Shown: positions 34,001 to 44,637 of the stretch, piece by piece
How positions within the stretch are numbered: position 1 is the stretch's first letter
How the letters are laid out: every line of letters begins with the position of its first letter
Source of the DNA: Rhodobacteraceae bacterium CCMM004
Lineage (GTDB): Bacteria; Pseudomonadota; Alphaproteobacteria; Rhodobacterales; Rhodobacteraceae
Direction of reading: 5' to 3'
NCBI GenBank assembly: GCA_004005435.1
Contig: RZWH01000006.1
Span: forward strand, 124,001-188,000
DNA: 64,000 nucleotides
Program-made: the position numbers and the translations under genes
The notes under the pieces: generated by a model
Told to the model about the DNA's origin: nothing
Database searches by the model: none
Seen by the model: the letters and a program-made list of their open reading frames with translations, nothing else

Positions 34001-34831
34001 TCAGGCCCAGGTGGGGTGGAACCTCCCGCCCGGCGAGAGGGTAAATATATCGAAACCGTCGCGGGTCACGCCGACCGAGTGCTCGAACTGGGCCGACAGG
34101 CTCTTGTCGCGGGTCACGGCGGTCCAGTCGTCGGCCAGCACCTTGGTCTCGGGGCGGCCGAGATTCACCATCGGCTCGATGGTAAAGAACATGCCTTCTT
34201 CCAGCATCGGGCCGGTGCCCGGCCGGCCGTAGTGCAGCACGTTCGGCGGCGCGTGGAACACCCGGCCCAGCCCGTGCCCGCAGAAGTCGCGCACGACGCT
34301 CATGCGCTGCGCCTCGGCATAGGTCTGGATGGCGTGGCCGATGTCGCCGAAGGTGTTGCCGGGGTGGACCGCCTCGATCCCCTTCATCAGCGCGTCGTGG
34401 GTCACCTGGATCAGGCGCTCGGCCTTGCGGCTGAGCTTGCCTGCCACATACATGCGGCTGCTGTCTCCATACCAGCCGTCGACGATCACGGTGACGTCGA
34501 TGTTCAGGATGTCGCCGTCCTTGAGCTTTTTGTCGCCGGGGATGCCATGGCACACGACATGGTTCACGCTGATGCAACTGGCGTGCTGGTAGCCCTTGTA
34601 GCCGATGGTGGCCGAGGTGGCGCCCGCGTCGGCCACCCACTCGGTGATCAGCCGGTCGAGTTCGCCCGTGGTCTGGCCCGGCGTCACGTGGTCGGCGATG
34701 TCGTCGAGGATACGCGCGGCCAGCGCGCCGGCGCGGTGCATCCCGTCGAAATCCTCGGTCTCGTAGATTCGGATGCCGTCGCGCGTCAGGCGTCCGCGAT
34801 TTGTATCGTCCACCCCGAAAGGCTCCTTCAT
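34001..34831 (-). CDS. map: type I methionine aminopeptidase
   Basis: Removes N-terminal Met from nascent proteins. The 276-residue protein shows the metal ligands of MetAP: NIDVTVIVDGWYGDSSR (two Asp), FCGHGLGRVFH (His), FTIEPMVN (Glu) and SAQFEHSVGVT (Glu), in the right order. The N-terminal ~25 residues before IYETEDFDGMHRAG are variable, and the exact start is uncertain since no strong ribosome site precedes ATG 34831. sfsA lies upstream on the same strand (65-base gap), a common Rhodobacterales pair. Confidence 0.93.
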   Translation of the reverse strand: MKEPFGVDDTNRGRLTRDGIRIYETEDFDGMHRAGALAARILDDIADHVTPGQTTGELDRLITEWVADAGATSATIGYKGYQHASCISVNHVVCHGIPGDKKLKDGDILNIDVTVIVDGWYGDSSRMYVAGKLSRKAERLIQVTHDALMKGIEAVHPGNTFGDIGHAIQTYAEAQRMSVVRDFCGHGLGRVFHAPPNVLHYGRPGTGPMLEEGMFFTIEPMVNLGRPETKVLADDWTAVTRDKSLSAQFEHSVGVTRDGFDIFTLSPGGRFHPTWA

Positions 34832-34896
34832 CGAATTCGATCCACAAGATAAGGGTTTGAGGCCGATTTGGCCACCCGGGGGAGGTGGCCTGGGGC

Positions 34897-35631
34897 TTAG
34901 GGGGCTGGGACCGACGCGCCGTCGTTCGGGTCGCAGACCGGCAGCGCCCGGCGCAGGGTCACGGCCTCGGGCGAGATGGCGCAGTCGTAGCACAGCATCT
35001 CCACCCCCCGCGCCCGCGCCCGGTCGAAGGCCGTGCCATAGGCCGGGTCCAGGTCCCGGGCCAGAGCGAAACGGGCACAGTCGGTGCGCTGCACGAGATA
35101 CAGCATGACCGCGCGGTGGCCCGCGTCTGCCATGTCGGCCAACTCGTCCAAATGGCGCGCGCCGCGGGCGGTGACGCAGTCGGGGAACTCGGCCAGGTCG
35201 CCGTCCCGGCGGAGGTGGACGTTCTTGACCTCCACATAGGCGTCCGGAAGCCCCGGCTCGGTCAGAAGGAAATCGACGCGGCTCTGCCGCCCATACCGGA
35301 CCTCGGGGCGCACGCTGCCATAGGCGGACAGGGCGGGCACGGCGCGGGCGGTCAGCGCCTCCTTGACCACCCGGTTCGGCACCGCCGTGTCGATCCCCGA
35401 CCAATGCCCATCGGGCAGTTCCACCAGCCGCCAGCCGTAGCGCAGCTTGCGCCTCGGATCGTCGTTTGGCTCGACCCACACCCGCATCCCAGGCGTGTTC
35501 AGCCCGATCATCGTGCCGGGGTTCGGGCAATGGGCGCGCACCGTCTCGCCCGTCTCCAACGTGACTTCGGAGAGGAACCGGTTCCACCGGCGCACCAGGG
35601 TCGCCGGGACGAGAGGGGTTGGAAAGCGCAT
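34897..35631 (-). CDS. sfsA: DNA/RNA nuclease SfsA
   Basis: 244-residue protein with the family landmarks FPTPLVPATLVRRWNRFL, RAHCPNPGTMIGL, SRVDFLLTEPG, YVEVKNVHL (nuclease-like Glu-x-Lys) and AVMLYLVQRTDC. SfsA was first named as a sugar-fermentation stimulation protein; the PD-(D/E)xK-like core supports the later nuclease assignment. The start ATG at 35631 is the usual one. It is divergent from the CinA-like gene. Confidence 0.93.
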   Translation of the reverse strand: MRFPTPLVPATLVRRWNRFLSEVTLETGETVRAHCPNPGTMIGLNTPGMRVWVEPNDDPRRKLRYGWRLVELPDGHWSGIDTAVPNRVVKEALTARAVPALSAYGSVRPEVRYGRQSRVDFLLTEPGLPDAYVEVKNVHLRRDGDLAEFPDCVTARGARHLDELADMADAGHRAVMLYLVQRTDCARFALARDLDPAYGTAFDRARARGVEMLCYDCAISPEAVTLRRALPVCDPNDGASVPAP

Positions 35632-35677
35632 CGGCGGCGACCTATACCGCGGGAGGTGTCCGTGCAAGGAGGCCCCG

Positions 35678-36412
35678 ATGCCCAACCCCACCGCCGCGAT
35701 GCTGGTGATCGGCGACGAGATCCTCTCGGGGAGGACCCGCGATTCGAACATGCACCACCTGGCGGGGCAACTGACCGCGCGGGGGATCGACCTCAGCGAG
35801 GTGCGGGTGGTTCACGACGACGCGGTCGCCATCGTGACGGCGGTGCGGGCGCTCAGCGCGGCCTACATCCATGTCTTCACCTGCGGTGGGATCGGGCCGA
35901 CCCACGACGACATCACCGCCGAGGCGGTGGCGCGGGCCTTCGACACGCCCATCGGCGTGCGCGACGACGCCCGCGCGCGGCTCCAGGCGCATTACGACCG
36001 GCAGGGGCTCGAGCTGAACGACGCCCGCCTGAGGATGGCGCGGATCCCGGACGGCGCGGCGCTGATCGACAACCCGGTGTCGGCGGCGCCGGGATTTACA
36101 CTGAGCAATGTCCACGTCATGGCCGGGGTGCCGCAGGTGTTCCAGGCGATGGTGGCCTCGGTCCTGCCCACGCTCACGGGCGGCGCGCCGTTGGTCAGCC
36201 GCAGCCTGCGCGTGCCCCGGGGCGAGGGCGACATCGCGCAACCGCTTACCGACCTGGCCGAGGCGGCGCCGGATCTGTCCTTCGGCAGCTATCCCTTCAT
36301 CCGCCACGGCGTCTTCGGCGTGAACGTGGTGGTGCGGGGCGAGGACCCGGGCGCGGTGGATGCGGCGATCGCCCGGCTGGCCGAGACCTTTCCCGACGCG
36401 GTGCCGGAATGA
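35678..36412 (+). CDS. molybdopterin-binding-domain protein (CinA N-terminal / MoaB-like)
   Basis: 244-residue protein with the MoCF-biosynthesis fold: AAMLVIGDEILSGRTRDSN at the N-terminus and VFTCGGIGPTHDDITAEAVA near residue 70, both CinA-type signatures; the C-terminal amidohydrolase domain of full CinA is absent, as is common in alphaproteobacteria. CinA-like proteins hydrolyse ADP-ribose or NMN derivatives, but the stand-alone domain is uncharacterised. The ATG follows CAAGGAGG. It overlaps the following GNAT gene by four bases. Confidence 0.85.
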   Translation: MPNPTAAMLVIGDEILSGRTRDSNMHHLAGQLTARGIDLSEVRVVHDDAVAIVTAVRALSAAYIHVFTCGGIGPTHDDITAEAVARAFDTPIGVRDDARARLQAHYDRQGLELNDARLRMARIPDGAALIDNPVSAAPGFTLSNVHVMAGVPQVFQAMVASVLPTLTGGAPLVSRSLRVPRGEGDIAQPLTDLAEAAPDLSFGSYPFIRHGVFGVNVVVRGEDPGAVDAAIARLAETFPDAVPE

Positions 36413-37116
36413 CCGGGTGGGAGGCGCTGTGCGAGGCGACCTGGCCGCCCTTGGCGACCCGGCGCCTGGGGCCCTGGCGACTGCGCGACGGGGCGGGGGG
36501 CGGCAAGCGGGTGAGCGCGGCCACGGCCGAGGCCGACTGGACCCCCGCCGACATCGCGCCCGCGGCCCAGGCCATGCGCGAGATGGGGCAGGCGCCGCTC
36601 TTCATGGTGCGGGCGGGGGAGGACGCGCTCGACGCCGCGCTGGACGCGAAGGGGCTTCGCATCGTCGACCCGGTGGTCGCGATGTCCGCGCCGGTGGCGG
36701 ACCTCGCCGCCGAGCGCCCGCCGCGGATGTCCGGCTTTGCGGTCTGGCCGCCGCTTGCCGTCCAATGCGACATCTGGGCCGAGGGCGGCATCGGGCCGTC
36801 GCGCCTGGCGGTGATGGCGCGGGTTCAGGGCCCCAAGATCGCGCTCTTCGGCCGGGCCGACGACCGGCCCGCCGCCACCGCCTTCGTCGCGTGTCACGGG
36901 GACTCCGCGATGCTGCATGCGCTCGAAACCCGCGCCGCGCTGCGCCGCCACGGGGCGGGCCGCCACCTGATGCGCCACGCCGCGCTGTGGGCCGGGGCGC
37001 AAGGGGCGGCGACGCTGTGGATCCTCGTCACCCGCGCCAACGCCGCGGCGCGGGGGCTCTACGCTTCCCTCGGGATGGCCGAGTCTGGTAGCTATCATTA
37101 CCGCATCGAGGACTGA
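36409..37116 (+). CDS. GNAT-family N-acetyltransferase
   Basis: 235-residue protein. Acetyl-CoA-binding motif A is seen near residues 180-200 as ETRAALRRHGAGRHLMRHAA, followed by TLWILVTRANAAARGLYASLGM, the typical motif B. The N-terminal half is divergent. It is translationally coupled to the CinA-like gene. Substrate unknown. Confidence 0.8.
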   Translation: MTGWEALCEATWPPLATRRLGPWRLRDGAGGGKRVSAATAEADWTPADIAPAAQAMREMGQAPLFMVRAGEDALDAALDAKGLRIVDPVVAMSAPVADLAAERPPRMSGFAVWPPLAVQCDIWAEGGIGPSRLAVMARVQGPKIALFGRADDRPAATAFVACHGDSAMLHALETRAALRRHGAGRHLMRHAALWAGAQGAATLWILVTRANAAARGLYASLGMAESGSYHYRIED

Positions 37117-37121
37117 CACGA

Positions 37122-37694
37122 ATGGCCGACAGCGATCCCCCCACCGCGCTCGACCTGCCTATGGTCGACCCCCTGCCCCCGGCGACGCAGAAATACTTCG
37201 ACATCTGCCAGGACAAGCTGGGGATGGTCCCCAATGTCCTGCGCGCCTATGCCTTCGACATCGCCAAGCTTGACGCCTTCACCGCGCTCTACAACGATCT
37301 GATGCTGGGCGAGAGCGGCTTGACCAAACTCGAACGCGAGATGATCGCGGTCGTGGTCTCGTCGGTGAACCGCTGCTGGTATTGCCTCGTCGCCCACGGG
37401 GCGGCGGTGCGCGAGCTGTCGGGCGATCCGGTGCTGGGTGAGCAGATGGTGATGAACTGGCGGGTGGCCGATCTGGACGCCCGGCAGACGGCGATGCTGG
37501 CCTTTGCCCAGAAATTGACAGAATCTTGCCCCACTGTAGGCGACGCCGACCGGGCGGCCCTGCGCGAAGCGGGATTCTCGGACCGCGACATCTGGGACAT
37601 CGCGTCGGTCGCGGCGTTCTTCAACATGACCAACCGAGTGGCCGCCGCCGTCGACATGCAACCGAACCCCGACTACCACGCCGCGCATCGCTGA
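37122..37694 (+). CDS. peroxidase-related / AhpD-like protein
   Basis: 190-residue helical protein of the carboxymuconolactone decarboxylase/AhpD superfamily. The redox motif Cys85-x2-Cys88 (NRCWYCLVAHG) with the following His and the KLEREMIAVVVSSV stretch match the uncharacterised peroxidase-related subgroup. It may reduce peroxides with a thiol partner. It overlaps the OmpA-like gene by one base. Confidence 0.87.
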   Translation: MADSDPPTALDLPMVDPLPPATQKYFDICQDKLGMVPNVLRAYAFDIAKLDAFTALYNDLMLGESGLTKLEREMIAVVVSSVNRCWYCLVAHGAAVRELSGDPVLGEQMVMNWRVADLDARQTAMLAFAQKLTESCPTVGDADRAALREAGFSDRDIWDIASVAAFFNMTNRVAAAVDMQPNPDYHAAHR

Positions 37695-38614
37695 TGCTGC
37701 GTGCCGCCGTCATATCGGCGCTGTCGGTCCTGCCCGGGACCGGGGCGGCGACGACGCTGGACCTGCCCAGCGGCGCGCAACTGACCGCCGAGGCGACCGA
37801 GGCGCAGGCACGCGCGCTCCTGCCGCTGGGGCCCTGGGCCGACGGCGCGGTCCAGACGGTCCCCGCCGAGGGTCAGGTCAGCCTGCGCGCCTGGCGGCTG
37901 CCCGGCGGGGCGCGCACCACGCTGCAAGTCCTCGAACCGCTGCGCGCGCAACTCCTGGAGAACGGCTATGAGGTGCAGTTCGCCTGCGCCGACCACGTCT
38001 GCGGCGGGTTCGACTTCCGTTATGCGATGGAGCTGCTGCCCGAGCCCGACATGCATGTGGACCTGGGCGACTTCCAATATCTACTGGCGCGGCGTGCGGG
38101 GGCGGCGGGGCCCGAGCACCTGGCGCTCACCGTCAGCCGCGCGCCCGAGGCCGGGTTCGTCCACCTGACCCATGTGAGCGCGGCAGCCGCGCCGGCGCCG
38201 TCGGTCGTGGCGTCCTCCAAGAGCTTTGCCGCGGTGCCGGTCGCCGGGCTCCCGTCCGCGGCGGGCGGGGGGCGCATCGCGCTCGACGATCTGGAGTTCG
38301 GCACGGGCGACGCGGACCTGGGCCCCGGCCCCTATCCCTCGCTTGCCGCGCTGGCCGAGGCGCTGGCGGCCGCGCCGGCGGCCCGCCTGGTGCTCGTCGG
38401 CCACACCGATGCGGTGGGCGGTCTCGATGGTAACGTAGCGCTGTCCCGGCGCCGGGCGGACGCGGTGCGCGCGCGCCTGATCTCGGCCCACGGTGTGGCG
38501 CCGGGGCGGGTCACGGCCGAGGGGATCGGCTGGCTGGCGCCGCGGGCCGACAACGCCGATCCCGCCGGGCGCGAGGCGAACCGGCGAGTCGAGGCGTTGC
38601 TCCTGGGCGGCTAA
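37694..38614 (+). CDS. OmpA-like C-terminal-domain protein, secreted
   Basis: 306-residue protein with a short leader (MLRAAVISALSVLPGTGAAT), a 170-residue N-terminal domain of unknown type with a pair of cysteines (FACADHVCGGFDFR), and a C-terminal OmpA domain: VLVGHTDAVGG, LSRRRADAVRARLI and NRRVEALLLGG, the peptidoglycan-binding signature. It is probably a periplasmic or outer-membrane-linked protein anchored to peptidoglycan. Confidence 0.85.
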   Translation: MLRAAVISALSVLPGTGAATTLDLPSGAQLTAEATEAQARALLPLGPWADGAVQTVPAEGQVSLRAWRLPGGARTTLQVLEPLRAQLLENGYEVQFACADHVCGGFDFRYAMELLPEPDMHVDLGDFQYLLARRAGAAGPEHLALTVSRAPEAGFVHLTHVSAAAAPAPSVVASSKSFAAVPVAGLPSAAGGGRIALDDLEFGTGDADLGPGPYPSLAALAEALAAAPAARLVLVGHTDAVGGLDGNVALSRRRADAVRARLISAHGVAPGRVTAEGIGWLAPRADNADPAGREANRRVEALLLGG

Positions 38615-38623
38615 GCGCCGGGA

Positions 38624-39529
38624 TCACCAGGTATCGGGCCCCTTCTCGGCGAAGGCGTGGACCAAAAAGTCGATGAACGCCCGCACTTTGGGCTGGGTGA
38701 ACCGGCCCGGCGGATAGACGGCATAAATCCCCTGGGTCTCGACCGGCAGGTTCGGGATCGCCTCTTCGACCAGCCCCCGCTCCATCGCGTCGGCGTAGAG
38801 GAACGACGGCAGATAGGCGATGCCGAGGCCCGAGATCGCAGCGTTCAAAAGCGATTGACCGTCGTTCACACTGAGCCACCCGGCGGTGCGCACCTGGCGT
38901 TTCTCCCCCGACGGCGCCGTCAGCTTCCACACTGCGCCGGTGGACTGGCTGGTGTAGTGCAACAGCTTATGCTCGTTGAGGTCGTCGATCCGCATCGGCC
39001 GACCGAACTTTTGGAAGTAGCTAGGCGCGCCGACCATCCGCTTGGTGGTCTCGGTCAGCTTGCGCGCGCGCAGCGTGCTGTCCTCCAACTCGCCGATGCG
39101 GACGGCCATGTCGAACCCTTCGGAAATCAGTTCCACGAAGCGGTTGTTCAGCACCATGTTGATGGTGATGTCGGGGAACTCGCCCAGGAAATCGCCCAGG
39201 ATCGGCGACATGTGGTTCACCCCGAAATCGGTGGCGACGCTGATCCTGAGAAGCCCCGAGGGCGCCGACTGCATCGAGGTGACGAGGCTGTCGGCCTCGC
39301 CCGCGTCGTTCAGCACCCGCCGCGCGCGGTCGTAATAGGCCAGGCCGATCTCGGTCGGGCTGACCCGCCGGGTGGTGCGGTTCAAGAGCCGCGCGCCAAG
39401 GCGGGACTCGAGCGAGCTGACGTGCTTGGAGACCGCCGACTTGGAGATCCCCATCTTCTTGGCCGCGTCGGTGAAGCCGCCCTGGTCCACGACCGTGGCA
39501 AAGGCCTCCATCTCCGTCAGTCTGTCCAT
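38624..39529 (-). CDS. LysR-family transcriptional regulator
   Basis: 301-residue regulator. N-terminal helix-turn-helix: FTDAAKKMGISKSAVSKHVS, with LESRLGARLLNRTTRRVSPTE. The effector domain (LRISVATDFGVNHMSPILGDF, VELISEGFDMAVRIGEL) belongs to the common DsdC/YafC-like branch. It is convergent with the OmpA-like gene and upstream of fadH on the same strand, but 227 bases apart; the target is not evident. ATG 39529 fits MDRLTEMEAF, the standard start. Confidence 0.88.
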   Translation of the reverse strand: MDRLTEMEAFATVVDQGGFTDAAKKMGISKSAVSKHVSSLESRLGARLLNRTTRRVSPTEIGLAYYDRARRVLNDAGEADSLVTSMQSAPSGLLRISVATDFGVNHMSPILGDFLGEFPDITINMVLNNRFVELISEGFDMAVRIGELEDSTLRARKLTETTKRMVGAPSYFQKFGRPMRIDDLNEHKLLHYTSQSTGAVWKLTAPSGEKRQVRTAGWLSVNDGQSLLNAAISGLGIAYLPSFLYADAMERGLVEEAIPNLPVETQGIYAVYPPGRFTQPKVRAFIDFLVHAFAEKGPDTW

Positions 39530-39756
39530 GTCGCTCTCATTCCTCGTCGCCCCTTGCCGGCAACATTCGCCGCCAATTCGGGCAGGAATGCGAAGCGTGC
39601 CGGACAATCTCGTGATCTGTGGCAGGATCGTTCCGCCACTGGAAACCACCGTCCGAACGCCGCGCCCCCCTCACTCGTCCGATTCGCTGGAATGAGACTA
39701 GCGCGTTTTCAAGGGCTTTCACGATCCCCACCCGCGAAGCTGGAGCGGCGGGGCCT

Positions 39757-41913
<2,157 letters not shown>

Positions 41914-41919
41914 CTAGGC

Positions 41920-42588
41920 ATGAAGTGGACCCTGCCCAACGTCCTGACCGTCCTGCGGCTCCTTGCGGCGCCGGGGGTGGCGATCATGTTTCTCTACTTC
42001 ACCCGGCCTTGGGCGGACTGGTTCGCTCTGATCCTGTTCGTCAGCGCGGCGATCACCGACTGGTTCGACGGCTACCTCGCCCGCGCGTGGAAGCAGGAGA
42101 GCAAGTTCGGTGCGATGCTCGACCCCATTGCGGACAAGGCGATGGTGGTCATCGCGCTGCTTGTCATCACCGGCTTCTCTGGCATGGATCCGTGGATTCT
42201 GTTGCCCGCCACGGTGATCCTGTTCCGCGAGGTGTTCGTCTCGGGGTTGCGCGAGTTCCTGGGCGCCACCGCCGGGACCCTGAAGGTCACCAAGCTGGCC
42301 AAGTGGAAGACGACGGCGCAGATGGTGGCGCTGGCGATCCTGTTCGCGCAGGGCATTTTCGTCCACTTCTTCGGAATGCAGAGCTATGGCATGGACCCGG
42401 CGCTGGTGGCGGACATCCTGGAGGGGCGCGAGGAGGACGTGCTGGGCCTGGGCTGGAAGTATCAGGGCATGATCTGGACCTGGTGGATCGGGGTGTCGGC
42501 GCTGTGGCTGGCGGCGATCCTCACGCTGATCACCGGCTGGGACTATTTCAACAAGGCGCTGCCGCATCTGAGGGAGGAGCCGCGATGA
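41920..42588 (+). CDS. pgsA: CDP-diacylglycerol-glycerol-3-phosphate 3-phosphatidyltransferase
   Basis: 222-residue inner-membrane enzyme making phosphatidylglycerol phosphate. The CDP-alcohol phosphotransferase motif is DWFDGYLARAWKQESKFGAMLD (D-x2-D-G-x2-A-R-x8-G-x3-D-x3-D pattern, residues ~47-70). Several hydrophobic helices follow. It is the first gene of a set with moaD (ATGA overlap) and moaE, an arrangement seen in Rhodobacterales. Confidence 0.93.
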   Translation: MKWTLPNVLTVLRLLAAPGVAIMFLYFTRPWADWFALILFVSAAITDWFDGYLARAWKQESKFGAMLDPIADKAMVVIALLVITGFSGMDPWILLPATVILFREVFVSGLREFLGATAGTLKVTKLAKWKTTAQMVALAILFAQGIFVHFFGMQSYGMDPALVADILEGREEDVLGLGWKYQGMIWTWWIGVSALWLAAILTLITGWDYFNKALPHLREEPR

Positions 42589-42836
42589 GCCTCGACGTTC
42601 TCTATTTCGCCTGGGTGCGCGAGCGCATCGGTCTGCCCAAGGAACGGGTAGAGACCGGCGCTGATACCGTGTCGGGGCTGGTCGACGAACTGGTCGCGCG
42701 CGAAGAGCGCTATGCCGCCGCCTTTGCCGACCGCAGCGCTTTGCGCGTGGCGGTGGATCAGGAGCTGGCGGATTTCGACGCGCCGCTGACGGGCGTGCGC
42801 GAGGTCGCGTTCTTTCCGCCGATGACGGGCGGCTGA
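42585..42836 (+). CDS. moaD: molybdopterin synthase small subunit
   Basis: 83-residue ubiquitin-fold protein ending FFPPMTGG; the C-terminal Gly-Gly is thiocarboxylated to supply sulfur for molybdopterin. The start LDVLYFAWVRERIG and the REVAFFPP end are typical. It overlaps pgsA by four bases and lies one base before moaE. Confidence 0.95.
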   Translation: MSLDVLYFAWVRERIGLPKERVETGADTVSGLVDELVAREERYAAAFADRSALRVAVDQELADFDAPLTGVREVAFFPPMTGG

Positions 42837-42837
42837 G

Positions 42838-43287
42838 ATGGCCGTCCGGGTGCAGGCGGCGCCGTTCGACCTGGGCGCCGAAGTCACGGCCTTTGCCGAG
42901 GGGCGGACCGACCTGGGCGCCGTCGTGACCTTCACCGGGCTGGTGCGCGCCGACGGCGGCGCCACGGCGATGGAGATCGAGCACTATCCCGGCATGACCG
43001 AGCGCGCCATCGCCGCCATCGCCGACGAGGCCGCGCGGCGCTGGTCGCTGGGCGACGTCCTGGTGATCCACCGCCACGGGCGGATGGCGCCCGGCGAGGC
43101 GATCATGATGGTCGCCACCGCCGCCCGCCACCGCGCCGACGCCTTCGCCGCGGCCGAGTTCCTGATGGACTACCTGAAATCCCGCGCGCCGTTCTGGAAA
43201 AAGGAACTGGGCCCCGACGGCGCCGCCTGGGTCGCGGCCAAGGACGCCGACGAGTCCGCGTTGGAGCGCTGGTCCGGGGGGACTTGA
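42838..43287 (+). CDS. moaE: molybdopterin synthase large subunit
   Basis: 149-residue catalytic subunit that converts precursor Z (cPMP) to molybdopterin with MoaD. Landmarks: GAVVTFTGLVRADG, MEIEHYPGMTERAI, IHRHGRMAPGEAIMMV and the active-site lysine region DYLKSRAPFWKKE. It follows moaD directly. Confidence 0.95.
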   Translation: MAVRVQAAPFDLGAEVTAFAEGRTDLGAVVTFTGLVRADGGATAMEIEHYPGMTERAIAAIADEAARRWSLGDVLVIHRHGRMAPGEAIMMVATAARHRADAFAAAEFLMDYLKSRAPFWKKELGPDGAAWVAAKDADESALERWSGGT

Positions 43288-43377
43288 CGCGCCGAGGGGC
43301 GCCTCCCATCTGCGCTCAGGCCCGTGCGCGCCCGTCCGCGCGAGCCGTCAGTTGACCCGTCGGGCTTGGCTCTCAGC

Positions 43378-44301
43378 ATGTCTGTCGTCTTCGTCATTGC
43401 CGGGCTGGCGCTGCTCCTCCTCGGCGGGCATTTCCTGGTGGGGGCGGCCGTCGCTCTGGCGACCCGCCTCGGCCTCTCGCCGCTGTTCATCGGGCTCACG
43501 GTGGTGGGGTTCGGCACCTCGGCGCCGGAACTCGCCGCCAGCATCAGCGCCGCGCTGGCCGGCGCGCCGGGGATCGCCGTCGGCAACGTCGTCGGCTCGA
43601 ACATCGCCAACATCCTGCTGATCCTGGGGCTCTCGGCGCTCCTGGCGCCCATCGCGGTGGGACAGGCGGCGTTCCTGCGCGATGCCGCGGCTCTGACAGC
43701 AGCGACGCTCGGGACGGCCGCGGTGCTGGCCACGGGCGTCGTCGGTCCGGTCGCAGGCGGAGCCGCCCTGGCGCTCCTCGCCCTCTACCTGATCGCCACG
43801 GCCCGCAGCGAGCGCGGCGCCTCGGCCGAGGCCGAGGTGCCGGGCGACACCTCGCTGACCCGCGCCGTGGGCGGGTTCGTCCTGGGGCTGGGCGGCATCC
43901 TGGCGGGGGCGCGACTGACCGTGGACGGGGCGACGGACCTCGCCGCCCAGGCCGGGATCTCCGAAGCCGTCATCGGCCTGACCGTCGTGGCCGTGGGCAC
44001 ATCCCTGCCCGAACTGGTGACGTCGGTGGTCGCTGCCCGCCGTGGCGCCGGCGCAGTGGCGCTGGGCAATGTGCTGGGCAGCAACATCTTCAACCTCCTC
44101 GGCATCCTCGGGGCCACCGCGCTGGTCGCGCCGCTGACGGTGCCGGACGGCATGGGCCGCGACATCGTCGCGATGATCGCGGCCACCGCCCTGATGATCT
44201 GGGTCGCGCGCAGCGGCCACACGATCACCCGGGCCGAAGGCGGGGTGATGGTCGGGCTCTATGCGGCGTATCTGGGGTGGTTGGCGGTCCAGGCTCTCTG
44301 A
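43378..44301 (+). CDS. calcium/sodium antiporter (CaCA family, YrbG-like)
   Basis: 307-residue membrane protein of about ten helices. Both alpha repeats are clear: GLTVVGFGTSAPELAASISAA near residue 40 and GLTVVAVGTSLPELVTSVVAA near residue 205, each followed by GN(V)VGSNI / GNVLGSNIFN. These line the ion path in Na+/Ca2+ exchangers. The first ATG with a clean hydrophobic start is 43378. It is convergent with the coiled-coil gene. Confidence 0.9.
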   Translation: MSVVFVIAGLALLLLGGHFLVGAAVALATRLGLSPLFIGLTVVGFGTSAPELAASISAALAGAPGIAVGNVVGSNIANILLILGLSALLAPIAVGQAAFLRDAAALTAATLGTAAVLATGVVGPVAGGAALALLALYLIATARSERGASAEAEVPGDTSLTRAVGGFVLGLGGILAGARLTVDGATDLAAQAGISEAVIGLTVVAVGTSLPELVTSVVAARRGAGAVALGNVLGSNIFNLLGILGATALVAPLTVPDGMGRDIVAMIAATALMIWVARSGHTITRAEGGVMVGLYAAYLGWLAVQAL

Positions 44302-44307
44302 GGCCGG

Positions 44308-44637
44308 TCAGGCGGTCTGGTTGATCCGCTCGACATAGGCGCGCAGCTCTTCGGCCTCCTGCCGGGCCGAGCGCAACCCGTCCATGGCCGCGCGCAACTC
44401 GGCCTCGGTCTGGCTGAGCTGCGTGGCCATGTCGCTCTCGCGCCCTTGCAGATAGGCGATGGCCTGGTCGCGGGCGTCCTCGGCCTCGTGAAGGGCCTGC
44501 GCCATCTTGTCCAACTCGCCGATGTCAGCCTGGCTCACCCGGGTCAGACGGTGCACGAGCCAGCAGGCGAACCAGCCCAGCATGAATGCGACGAACAGGA
44601 TGACGGCGGTGACCAGGATGAACTCGGCGCGGTTCAT
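44308..44637 (-). CDS. membrane-anchored coiled-coil protein
   Basis: 109-residue protein with one N-terminal transmembrane helix (FILVTAVILFVAFMLGWFACWLV) and a continuous predicted coiled coil (ADIGELDKMAQALHEAEDARD, TEAELRAAMDGLRSARQEAEEL). It overlaps the OmpA-like gene upstream by four bases, so the two products may work together at the envelope. No family function known. Confidence 0.78.
   Translation of the reverse strand: MNRAEFILVTAVILFVAFMLGWFACWLVHRLTRVSQADIGELDKMAQALHEAEDARDQAIAYLQGRESDMATQLSQTEAELRAAMDGLRSARQEAEELRAYVERINQTA

Noticed and set aside
31490-34852. 1120-codon plus-strand open frame
   Set aside because: It is the complement of the esterase, ATP-grasp and YbdK/map genes; its translation is His/Arg/Gln-rich with no domain and no ribosome site. 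Open only because of GC-rich third positions.
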